A stretch of 6,650 nt of DNA, from NCBI GenBank assembly GCA_028820035.1, contig JAPPKI010000387.1, forward strand, positions 1-6,650, read 5' to 3'. This document shows positions 1 to 5,644 of this stretch, one piece after another. The DNA is from a bacterium (lineage in GTDB: Bacteria > Actinomycetota > Acidimicrobiia > Acidimicrobiales > Bin134). The notes under the pieces were generated by a model. That model saw only the letters and a list, made by a program, of their open reading frames with translations, did no database searches and was not told the DNA's origin. Every line of letters starts with the position of its first letter. The first letter of the stretch is position 1. The position numbers and the translations under genes were made by a program.

Positions 1-493
1 CGCTCCACATCCACACCGCCCGCAGACTCGGATGGCTGTCGCAGTCGATGGCATCATGGCGCTGCCCGACGAGGCCACTAACGGCCTGGGTGAGCCGGGT
101 GGCGTAGTCGTGGCTCAGGTACCGGTCCACGGTGAGCAGCACCTCCGCTTCGCAGTGGGCCAGCGCCCAGCCCAGCTCCCGCTCCTTGTAGAAGGTGTTG
201 AGCAGCACCACCACGGCCCCGATCCGGGCCGCAGCCAGCCAGGCCACCACCCACTCCGGCCCGTTGGGAGCCAGCAGCCCCACCCGGCTGCCCCTCGTCA
301 CTCCGTTGGCCAGCAGCGCCCGCCCCAACCGCCGGGACTCAACCTCCAGGTCCCGATAACTCAGCTGGCCTTCATCCGCCAGCACCAGATCCCGGTCCCC
401 CCACTCGTCCGCTACGTGCCGTACGAACCGCTCAGCCGTAGGCACGTAGCCCGGCTCACAGAATCGACGTGCACCCAGGTTGCGAACTGCCAT
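1..493 (-). CDS. AMP-forming acyl-CoA synthetase/ligase, N-terminal part (cut by the window edge)
   Basis: Reading the complement from the ATG at 493-491 gives 164 open codons to the left edge, beginning MAVRNLGARRFCEPGYVPTA. The protein shows the N-terminal subdomain pattern of the ANL (acyl/aryl-CoA synthetase) superfamily: LSYRDLEVESRRLGRALL (about residues 44-61), GVTRGSRVGLLAPNGPEWVV (64-83), then AARIGAVVVLLNTFYKEREL (87-106). The family makes acyl-CoA from a carboxylic acid, ATP and CoA through an acyl-adenylate, in the cytoplasm. The P-loop (TSGTTG-type) and the catalytic C-terminal domain lie outside the window, so completeness and substrate cannot be judged. The usual family length is about 500-550 residues. 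No clear Shine-Dalgarno sequence precedes the ATG; one arm of an inverted repeat abuts it, so translation may be leaderless or weakly initiated. It is divergent from the amidohydrolase, and a role in activating the substrate of the same pathway is inferred. Confidence 0.88.
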   Translation of the reverse strand, partial: MAVRNLGARRFCEPGYVPTAERFVRHVADEWGDRDLVLADEGQLSYRDLEVESRRLGRALLANGVTRGSRVGLLAPNGPEWVVAWLAAARIGAVVVLLNTFYKERELGWALAHCEAEVLLTVDRYLSHDYATRLTQAVSGLVGQRHDAIDCDSHPSLRAVWMWS

Positions 494-495
494 CC

Positions 496-516
496 CGCGA
501 GCGTAGAACGCTCGCG
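496..516. promoter_or_regulatory. Perfect 9-bp inverted repeat in the divergent intergenic region (candidate operator)
   Basis: CGCGAGCGT (496-504), spacer AGA (505-507), ACGCTCGCG (508-516): both arms are exact reverse complements. It lies in the 73-bp gap between the two divergent starts (493 minus, 567 plus), two bases upstream of the minus-strand ATG. Palindromes of this size in divergent gaps often bind dimeric repressors such as TetR-type regulators of catabolic clusters, but no regulator gene is in the window. As RNA it could instead form a hairpin next to the ligase start. A possible minus-strand -10 box (TACCCT, 531-526) sits just upstream of it, which would place the repeat in the ligase leader. 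Confidence 0.5.
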
Positions 517-551
517 GCGACCGGTAGGGTAAGCGCACTCGCACAGACGGC

Positions 552-558
552 AAGGAGG
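552..558 (+). promoter_or_regulatory. Strong Shine-Dalgarno site of the amidohydrolase
   Basis: AAGGAGG lies 8 bases before the ATG at 567. It is a near-consensus site and fixes the start of the amidohydrolase gene; it also shows that this genome uses canonical Shine-Dalgarno initiation. Confidence 0.85.
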
Positions 559-566
559 GCACCGTC

Positions 567-1745
567 ATGGCTCGCGACCTCGGCTTTCCGGTATACGACT
601 CCGACAACCACATGTACGAGACGGAGGACGCCTTCACCCGGCACCTCCCCGCCGACTACAAGGGCGCCATCCGCTACGTGCAGGTCGACGGCCGCACCAA
701 GATCGCCATCAAGGGCCTGATATCGGAGTACATCCCCAACCCCACCTTCGAGGTGGTGGCCCCGCCGGGCGCGCAGGAGGAGTACTACCGCCACGGCAAC
801 CCTGAAGGCAAGAGTCTGCGGGAGATCTTCGGCAAGCCGATCCGCTGCCCCGACTGGGCCCGCAACGCCGAGGCCCGGCTGCCGCACCTGGACGATCTCG
901 GGATCCAGGGCTCGCTCATGTTCCCCACGCTGGCCAGCCTGCTCGAGGAGCGGATGCGCGACGACCCCGACCTGACCCACGTCGTGGTGCACTCGCTCAA
1001 CGAGTGGATCCACGACGAGTGGACGTTCAACTACCACGACCGGATCTTCGCCACCCCCATCATCACCCTGCCCATCGTGGAGAAGGCCATCGAGGAGTTG
1101 GAGTGGTGCTTGGACAAGGGCGCCCGCTGCATCCTGATCCGGCCGGCCCCGGCCTGGGGCCTGCGTGGGCCGCGCTCGCCGGGCCTGCCCGAGTTCGATC
1201 CGTTCTGGGCCAGGGTGCAGGAGGCGGGCGTGCTGGTGGGCATGCACTCGTCGGACTCCGGGTATGCCGACCTGGCTTCGATCTGGGAGGGCAAGACCGA
1301 GTTCCTGCCGTTCAAGCCCAACCCGTTGCGCCTGCTGGTGATGCAGAACCGGGCCATCAGCGACATGATGACCGCGATGATCTGCCACGGGGCCTTCACC
1401 CGGTTCCCGGACCTGCGCATCGCCACCATCGAGAACGGCGGCACGTGGGTGAAACCCCTGCTGGAGAAGCTGGAAGGCGTCTACAAGAAGCTGCCCCAGG
1501 ACTTCCCCGAGCATCCCCTGGCCGCCTTCCGGCGCAACGTCTACGTCAACCCGTTCTGGGAGGACGGGCTGGAGGGGCTGATCGACGTGATGAGCCCCGA
1601 CCGGATCCTGTTCGGCTCCGACTACCCCCATCCCGAGGGCTTGGGCGATCCGGTGAGCTTCTACGACGACTTGCCGTCGTCGCTGTCATCGGACGACGCG
1701 GCCAAGATCATGGGCGGCAATCTGAAGGAACTGCTGGCGGTCTGA
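567..1745 (+). CDS. Amidohydrolase-2 family (PF04909-type) TIM-barrel metal-dependent hydrolase or decarboxylase
   Basis: This 392-residue protein has the marks of the amidohydrolase-related (ACMSD-like) family. The N-terminal strand 1 motif is YDSDNHMYE (10-18), with D13 and H15 in the place of the usual HxH metal pair. A barrel histidine is in VGMHSSDSG (H227), another in ICHGAFTRFPDLR (H274), followed by IENGGTW (289-295). The C-terminal metal-binding/catalytic aspartate is in FGSDYPHPEG (D352). Length is normal for the actinobacterial members. The family includes hydrolases and non-oxidative decarboxylases of cyclic or aromatic acids; the precise reaction here is unknown. There is no signal peptide or membrane segment, so it is cytoplasmic. 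The start is set by the AAGGAGG at 552-558. It is followed after 27 bases by the CoA-transferase, with which it is probably co-transcribed. Family call is firm, substrate unassigned. Confidence 0.93.
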   Translation: MARDLGFPVYDSDNHMYETEDAFTRHLPADYKGAIRYVQVDGRTKIAIKGLISEYIPNPTFEVVAPPGAQEEYYRHGNPEGKSLREIFGKPIRCPDWARNAEARLPHLDDLGIQGSLMFPTLASLLEERMRDDPDLTHVVVHSLNEWIHDEWTFNYHDRIFATPIITLPIVEKAIEELEWCLDKGARCILIRPAPAWGLRGPRSPGLPEFDPFWARVQEAGVLVGMHSSDSGYADLASIWEGKTEFLPFKPNPLRLLVMQNRAISDMMTAMICHGAFTRFPDLRIATIENGGTWVKPLLEKLEGVYKKLPQDFPEHPLAAFRRNVYVNPFWEDGLEGLIDVMSPDRILFGSDYPHPEGLGDPVSFYDDLPSSLSSDDAAKIMGGNLKELLAV

Positions 1746-1772
1746 CCGCGCCGCGAGCCTGAGGTGCCGGAC

Positions 1773-2987
1773 ATGTCGAGGCCCTTGGAGGGCGTCAGGG
1801 TCGTCGAGGTCGCGTCCTGGATGTTCGTGCCCTCGGGCGGGTCGGTGCTGGTGGACTGGGGCGCCGACGTCATCAAGGTAGAGAACCCGGCCGGCGGCGA
1901 TCCGCAACGGGGTCTGATCACCTCCGGGCTGATCCCCGCCGGCACCGTGAACTTCATGGTCGAGCAGCCCAACCGGGGGAAACGCTCGGTGGCGCTCAAC
2001 ATCGCCCACCCCGAAGGCCGTGAGGCCCTGCTGAAGCTGGTCGAGACAGCCGACGTGTTCCTCACCAACTACCTGGAGCCGGTGCGGCGTCGTCTGGGCA
2101 TCGACAACGATGCGATCCGGGCCCGCAACCCGTCCATCGTCATCGCCCGTGGCACCGGGCAGGGACCGGCCGGTCCCGACGCGGAGAGGGGCGGCTTCGA
2201 CGGGGCCTCGTTCTGGGCCCGGGGCGCGGTGGCCGCGGTGTTCCCGCCGGACGCGGCGGGCTGGCCCCAGGGTCAGCCCTCCCCGGCCTTCGGCGACGTG
2301 ATGGGGGGCATGGCGCTGGCCGGCGCCATCGCGGCCGCGCTGCTCAAGCGGGAGCGCACCGGAGAGCCCAGCGTGATCGACGTGTCGCTGCTGGCCACCG
2401 CCATGTGGCAGGTCTCGCCGCTGGTGGTGGCGGCCAAGCTGTTCGGGCTCACCTCGCTGCCCCGGGGAGACCGGCGCAAGAACCCCAATCCAGGGGTGGG
2501 CGTGTTCCGCACCGCCGACGACCGCTACATCAGCCTCATCCTGCTCCAGAGCGACCGGTACTGGGACGACTTCGCGGCCCGGCTGGAGCGGCCGATCCTG
2601 GTGGACGACGAGCGGTTCAACACCTCCGAGGCCCGCTCCAAGAACGGGCCGGAGTGCATCGACATCATCGACGAGGCCTTCGCCGGGCGCACCCTCGACG
2701 AGTGGAAGGAGCGACTGGCCGACTTCGAGGGGGTGTGGACCCCGTTCCAGACCCTGGCCGAGCTCTACGACGACCCCCAGGTGGTGGCCAACAACTACCT
2801 GCCCGCCATGGAGGACGCCGCCGGGAACCCGGTTCAGCTCGTGGCCAGCCCCGCCCAGTTCGACGAGACCCCGGTGGAAGTGGACCGGGCACCGGAGCTG
2901 GGAGAGCACACCGAGCTGGTGCTGGCCGAGCTCGGCATCGACTGGGACGAGATCGCCGCTCTCAAGTCCCGCGGAGCCATCCTGTGA
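1773..2987 (+). CDS. CaiB/BaiF (family III) CoA-transferase
   Basis: The protein has 404 residues from the ATG at 1773. The N-terminal part RPLEGVRVVEVASWMFVPSG followed by a GADVIKVE segment is the standard family III start (nucleotide-type fold binding CoA). A central QPSPAFGDVMGGM segment carries the expected catalytic aspartate (D175), which forms the acyl-anhydride and CoA-thioester intermediates. It is followed by the helix with AAALLKRERTGEPSVIDVSL typical of the family. The C-terminal part has the usual DDPQVVANNYL segment. Family members move CoA between acids, or activate an acid using another acyl-CoA, in the cytoplasm; related members include formyl-CoA, carnitine and bile-acid CoA-transferases. 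A GTG at 1764 is in frame, but GAGG at 1761-1764 is well placed (8 bases) for the ATG at 1773, so the ATG is preferred. The gene lies 27 bases after the amidohydrolase, probably in one operon. Donor and acceptor are unknown. Confidence 0.94.
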   Translation: MSRPLEGVRVVEVASWMFVPSGGSVLVDWGADVIKVENPAGGDPQRGLITSGLIPAGTVNFMVEQPNRGKRSVALNIAHPEGREALLKLVETADVFLTNYLEPVRRRLGIDNDAIRARNPSIVIARGTGQGPAGPDAERGGFDGASFWARGAVAAVFPPDAAGWPQGQPSPAFGDVMGGMALAGAIAAALLKRERTGEPSVIDVSLLATAMWQVSPLVVAAKLFGLTSLPRGDRRKNPNPGVGVFRTADDRYISLILLQSDRYWDDFAARLERPILVDDERFNTSEARSKNGPECIDIIDEAFAGRTLDEWKERLADFEGVWTPFQTLAELYDDPQVVANNYLPAMEDAAGNPVQLVASPAQFDETPVEVDRAPELGEHTELVLAELGIDWDEIAALKSRGAIL

Positions 2988-3014
2988 GCCCCCAGGGTCA
3001 CAGCGTGGGCGCGG

Positions 3015-3023
3015 GGAGGGAGG
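3015..3023 (+). promoter_or_regulatory. Orphaned strong ribosome-binding site of the interrupted P450 start
   Basis: GGAGGGAGG lies 8 bases before the ATG at 3032. That reading frame stops after only 36 codons, so a strong initiation site now serves a truncated frame. It supports the view that a real gene once began at 3032, 44 bases after the CoA-transferase stop. Confidence 0.6.
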
Positions 3024-3031
3024 TCGGGGGC

Positions 3032-3069
3032 ATGGAGACCAAAATGGACTACTCGCCTGCTCCGCATGA
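3032..3069 (+). pseudogene. Remnant of a cytochrome P450 5' end (first ~13 codons)
   Basis: The frame begins METKMDYSPAPHE and parallels MDAEMDYSAPPYD at the start of the intact P450 at 4436. An ungapped alignment of 38 bases (3032-3069 against 4436-4473) gives 28 matches, about 74%, with several differences at third positions. The similarity ends where the composition switches to low GC. The frame then runs on into insert sequence and stops at 3140-3142 (36 residues in all), with no P450 features after the first dozen codons. Either an older P450 copy was cut here by the inserted islet, or a tandem paralogue was mostly deleted. The stretch is short, so chance similarity is possible but unlikely given the strong ribosome-binding site, the position and the shared MDYS core. 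Confidence 0.6.
3032..3069 (+). repeat. Imperfect direct repeat, left copy (right copy 4436-4473)
   Basis: There are 28 matches of 38 with the right copy at 4436-4473. The two copies bracket the low-GC islet almost exactly. The divergence is too high for a fresh target-site duplication and fits two related P450 gene starts better. Confidence 0.55.
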
Positions 3070-3122
3070 GAATCTCTCTAGGGAGAACTCATGCCATACA
3101 CTGGAACCTGCGTACCAGAGAA

Positions 3123-3127
3123 AGAGG
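3123..3127 (+). promoter_or_regulatory. Ribosome-binding site supporting the start at 3133
   Basis: AGAGG lies 5 bases before the ATG at 3133. The alternative ATG at 3091 has GGGAG at 3081-3085, also 5 bases away. The later start is preferred because the first 14 codons of the longer form look unstructured and the family-like sequence begins at MRVIYSDAEI. Confidence 0.45.
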
Positions 3128-3132
3128 CCGTC

Positions 3133-3606
3133 ATGCGAGTGATCTATTCTGACGCGGAGATCACTGCGTTGATCGCTGAACCCAAGTACTTCCCTGGGTC
3201 AGGAGCCAGTCTACAGCTTCGCCAGAAGCGTGGCCATAGTGAGCAACATGTTGAGCTTGAGAGTGATTCAGGCGCCGATTTCGCTCTGGTACTTCGCCAG
3301 AATTCCCAGAATCAGTTTGACTTTTCTATCATCTTGACTGTACGTCCTATAGGGACGGCGTCGCTGTTTCGTTTGCGACGCTTCAACGGTCGTAGCCACA
3401 AGCATAGGAACACGATCGAAGGCGATGTGTTCTTTGACTTCCATATTCATACCGCCACAGAGAGGTATCAACGTATCGGTGCTCGTGAGGATGCATATGC
3501 CGAGCCCACGACGCAGTTCGCGAGCTTTCAATCTGCTTGGCAATTCGCCGTGGCTGATGTGAACATCAATAGTCGCGCGTCTGGCCCAACTCTACCGTTC
3601 CCATAG
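3133..3606 (+). CDS. DUF6978-like hypothetical protein, first gene of the low-GC pair
   Basis: The protein has 157 residues from the ATG at 3133, or 171 if it starts at the ATG at 3091. From memory it resembles the DUF6978 group, small proteins of unknown function: an opening with YSDAEITALIAEPKYF (5-20), a beta-rich middle (VELESDSGADFALVLR, 40-55), an RLRRFNGRSHKHRN segment (80-93), then FDFHIHTATERYQ (101-113) and GAREDAYAEPTTQFASF (116-132). Two HxH pairs (H89/H91 and H104/H106), with nearby D102, E110 and E119, form a possible metal or catalytic site; this is inferred only. There is no signal peptide or membrane helix. Low GC and A/T-ending codons mark it as foreign to its neighbours. 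Its stop codon TAG overlaps the ribosome-binding site of the next gene, so the two are very likely co-translated partners. Function is not known; the family name needs a profile search. Confidence 0.72.
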   Translation: MRVIYSDAEITALIAEPKYFPGSGASLQLRQKRGHSEQHVELESDSGADFALVLRQNSQNQFDFSIILTVRPIGTASLFRLRRFNGRSHKHRNTIEGDVFFDFHIHTATERYQRIGAREDAYAEPTTQFASFQSAWQFAVADVNINSRASGPTLPFP

Positions 3607-3610
3607 GAGA
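3605..3610 (+). promoter_or_regulatory. Ribosome-binding site of the second islet gene, overlapping the stop of the first
   Basis: AGGAGA sits 7 bases before the ATG at 3618 and shares bases with the TAG stop at 3604-3606. This arrangement favours translational coupling, so that a fixed ratio of the two proteins is made from one mRNA. Confidence 0.65.
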
Positions 3611-3617
3611 CAGTTCG

Positions 3618-4388
3618 ATGGACTCTATAGAAGCAGCTTTCAAGGACAGGGTGTCATCAGAAGTCACACTGGAACAAGAGGGCAACAATCGATACCGAGT
3701 ATCGACCCCATTTCAGTTTGAGGACGGTGATCAGCTTGTAATCTTGCTCAAGAGAATCAGTGAAGAATGGATTCTATCAGACGAAGCGCATACGTTCATG
3801 CGCTTGACATATGATATAGACGAGTCCGATCTGGGCAGAGGCAAGAGACAGGAAATTATCTCTCAGGCCTTGTCTGTATTCGAAGTAGAAGATCGTGATG
3901 GTGAACTCCTACTTCCCATAACAGACGAGAGATATGGTGACGCGCTCTTCTCCTTTATTCAGGCGATCCTAAAGATAAGCAACGTGACATTCCTGTCGAG
4001 AGAAAGAGTTCGATCGACCTTCCGTGAGGACTTTATGACGTTAGTCAATGAATCAGTTGCCTCAGATCGGCTGAGCTTCGATTGGTTTCACCCGGTTCAT
4101 GATCCACAAGGCATGTACCGCACTGATTGCCGCATTAATGGAACGAAGATCCCCTTACTGGTTCATGCACTCAATTCAGACGGGGCTACCCGTGACGCGA
4201 CAATCTCGCTACTCCAATATGAGAAGTGGAAGCTAGAGTTTCGATCACTCGCGATCTTTGAAGATCAGGCAGCAATCACTCGTCATGTCTTGGCTCGTTT
4301 CAGTGATGTAGCTGACAAACAGTTCTCTAGCATAGGCGGCAATCGAGAGCGTATAGTCAACTTTCTGAGCAAGGCAATAGCCGTTTGA
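3618..4388 (+). CDS. DUF1828/DUF1829-like hypothetical protein, second gene of the low-GC pair
   Basis: This 256-residue protein has an N-terminal half matching, from memory, the DUF1828 pattern: FKDRVSSEV (8-16), a V-x-TPF turn followed by an EDGDQLVILL strand (28-44), WILSDEAHTFMRLTYDID (51-68), a helix QEIISQALSVFEVE (78-91), and a strand after DGELLLPI. The C-terminal half (about 115-250) is DUF1829-like: it reads YRTDCRINGTKIPLLVHAL (167-185), then LLQYEKWKLEF (198-208) and SLAIFED (210-216), alternating strands and helices. These families occur in bacteria and phages and have no settled function. There is no transmembrane segment or signal peptide. The gene begins 11 bases after its partner with a shared stop/ribosome-binding site. 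Its TGA stop (4386-4388) overlaps an in-frame TTG of the downstream P450. Codon use and GC are foreign to the locus. Possible roles are a defence, anti-defence or toxin-antitoxin component, none proven. Confidence 0.72.
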   Translation: MDSIEAAFKDRVSSEVTLEQEGNNRYRVSTPFQFEDGDQLVILLKRISEEWILSDEAHTFMRLTYDIDESDLGRGKRQEIISQALSVFEVEDRDGELLLPITDERYGDALFSFIQAILKISNVTFLSRERVRSTFREDFMTLVNESVASDRLSFDWFHPVHDPQGMYRTDCRINGTKIPLLVHALNSDGATRDATISLLQYEKWKLEFRSLAIFEDQAAITRHVLARFSDVADKQFSSIGGNRERIVNFLSKAIAV

Positions 4389-4435
4389 GTGCACTGCATC
4401 AAGACAAGGCTGCCGCTATCGACATGATTGCCGGC

Positions 4436-4473
4436 ATGGACGCCGAGATGGACTATTCGGCGCCGCCGTATGA
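4436..4473 (+). repeat. Imperfect direct repeat, right copy (left copy 3032-3069)
   Basis: This is the start of the intact P450. It matches the left copy at 28 of 38 bases, the best-kept part being the ATGGACTA core at 4448-4455 against 3044-3051. Confidence 0.55.
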
Positions 4474-5632
4474 CCAGTGGGACTCGGCGCAGCCTTACGG
4501 CCAGTGGGACCATGCCCGCCGGCACTGCCCGGTCATCCGGGAGGAGGGGTTCAGCCTCACTGAGGATCCGGCGCTGCCGCGGTTCACGGTCACGACTTTC
4601 GACAACGCCGACCAGGTGCTGCGGGACTGGCGCTCGTTCTCGGCGTCGATCAACGGCGAGGTGATGCGGCCCTATATGGGGGAGCTGATGCTCGGGCTCG
4701 ACGGCGACGAGCATCGCCGCTACCGCAACCTGGTGGCCTATGCCTTCCGCCGCTCGACGCTGGAGCGGTGGCGGGGCGAGCTGGTAGAGCCCGTGATCGA
4801 GACGCTGCTGGACGCCATCGCCCCGGCCGGGCGGGCCGACCTGGTCGACCAGGTCACCAGCAAGTTCCCGGTGCAGGTGATCTGCGGGATCGTGGGCGTG
4901 CCCACCACGGACCATGAGCAGTTCAACGATTGGGCCATGCGAATCAACTACGGGCCGCTGTACCCCGAGGAGGGACGGGCCGCGTCCCAGGCCATGCGCG
5001 ACTACCTGGAGCCATTGGTGGAAGCCAGACGGACTGAGCCCACCGGCGACCTGCTGTCGGAGCTGGTACACGCTGAGATCGACGGTGCCCGGCTCACCGA
5101 CGAGAAGATCTACGGGTTCCTGCGCCTGCTGCTGCCGGCCGGGGCCGAGACCACCTACCGGGCCTTCGGATCCTGCCTGCTGGCCCTGCTGGAGCGTCCC
5201 GAGGCGATGTCCCGGGTGCTGGCCGACCGGTCGCTGGTGCCGGCCGCGGTGGAGGAGACCCTGCGCTGGGAGACGTCGGTCACGATGGTGGCCCGGGTGG
5301 CGACGACCGACATCGAGATCGGCGGCTGCCCGGTGCCGGCGGGGTCGTCCGTCTCGATCATCAACGGCTCAGCGTCACGCGACGAGGCCCGATGGGCCGA
5401 CCCCGCCGAGTGGGACTTGGATCGCGAGCCCCAGCAGCACATGGCCTTCGGCACCGGGCCGCACCAGTGCCTCGGCATGCACCTGGCCCGCATGGAGCTC
5501 GAGGTGGGGATCAACGCCGTGCTCGACCGCCTGCCCAACCTGCGCCTCGACCCGGGCGCCGACACCCCGGTGATCAGCGGCTACGCCTTCCGCGGCCCGC
5601 AGGAGCTGCCCGTCCTCTTCGACCCGTCCTGA
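4436..5632 (+). CDS. Cytochrome P450 (soluble bacterial CYP monooxygenase)
   Basis: The protein has 398 residues from the ATG at 4436. Motifs in that numbering: the C-helix HRRYR after GLDGDE (H93-R97); the I-helix oxygen-activation motif AGAETT (235-240); the K-helix ETLR (E274-R277); and the haem loop FGTGPHQCLG (338-347) with the axial cysteine C345. Length and motifs are complete, so the enzyme should be functional: a soluble haem monooxygenase needing ferredoxin and a reductase, neither of which is in the window. The start is uncertain. In-frame options are TTG 4385 (415 residues, overlapping the previous stop), ATG 4424, ATG 4436 and ATG 4448. 4436 is chosen because it aligns with the remnant start at 3032, but no good ribosome-binding site precedes any of them. 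In the inferred original order it followed the CoA-transferase directly. The substrate is probably an acyl or terpenoid/steroid-like compound, by context only. Confidence 0.93.
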   Translation: MDAEMDYSAPPYDQWDSAQPYGQWDHARRHCPVIREEGFSLTEDPALPRFTVTTFDNADQVLRDWRSFSASINGEVMRPYMGELMLGLDGDEHRRYRNLVAYAFRRSTLERWRGELVEPVIETLLDAIAPAGRADLVDQVTSKFPVQVICGIVGVPTTDHEQFNDWAMRINYGPLYPEEGRAASQAMRDYLEPLVEARRTEPTGDLLSELVHAEIDGARLTDEKIYGFLRLLLPAGAETTYRAFGSCLLALLERPEAMSRVLADRSLVPAAVEETLRWETSVTMVARVATTDIEIGGCPVPAGSSVSIINGSASRDEARWADPAEWDLDREPQQHMAFGTGPHQCLGMHLARMELEVGINAVLDRLPNLRLDPGADTPVISGYAFRGPQELPVLFDPS

Positions 5633-5644
5633 ACACGCCCTGAG

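Larger units (their letters stand above)
3070..4390. other. Low-GC two-gene genomic islet inserted at the P450 start
   Basis: Sixty-base lines at 3241, 3721, 3961 and 4201 count 53, 42, 47 and 45% GC, against 68-70% in the flanking genes. Codons in the two genes end in A or T far more often than in their neighbours. The left edge falls at about 3065-3072, directly after the P450 remnant. The right edge is blurred: 4389-4435 counts about 57% GC. No transposase, integrase, tRNA, exact target duplication or terminal inverted repeat is visible, so this is called an islet and not a named mobile element. It interrupts the otherwise continuous CoA-transferase-P450 arrangement. Recent horizontal acquisition is inferred from composition and from the disrupted junction. 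Confidence 0.75.

Noticed and set aside
32..532. A 166-codon open frame on the plus strand over the left edge
   Set aside because: It lies antisense to the acyl-CoA synthetase, whose protein has clear family motifs; this frame is low-complexity, rich in P, H, R and Q, as expected of a GC-rich shadow.
456..1631. A 391-codon minus-strand open frame opposite the amidohydrolase
   Set aside because: Its protein is rich in V, G, H, Q and L without any domain pattern; long antisense frames are common at about 69% GC and the plus strand codes for a recognised enzyme with a strong ribosome-binding site.
1686..2909. A 407-codon minus-strand open frame opposite the CoA-transferase
   Set aside because: Composition-driven shadow; no motif, and the plus strand holds a complete CaiB/BaiF protein.
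3073..3086. Quasi-palindrome TCTCTCTAGGGAGA at the left junction, considered as a transposon end or operator
   Set aside because: The arms pair only with a wobble and a 2-base loop, no matching inverted copy is seen at the right junction, and the GGGAGA part is more simply a ribosome-binding sequence.
3268..3543. A 91-codon minus-strand open frame inside the islet
   Set aside because: It is fully antisense to the DUF6978-like gene, has no recognisable motif, and the plus-strand frame has family-like sequence and coupling to the next gene.
3032..4473. Classical insertion sequence or composite transposon reading of the islet
   Set aside because: No transposase or integrase, no terminal inverted repeats, and the flanking 38-base repeats are only about 74% identical, so they are not a target-site duplication.
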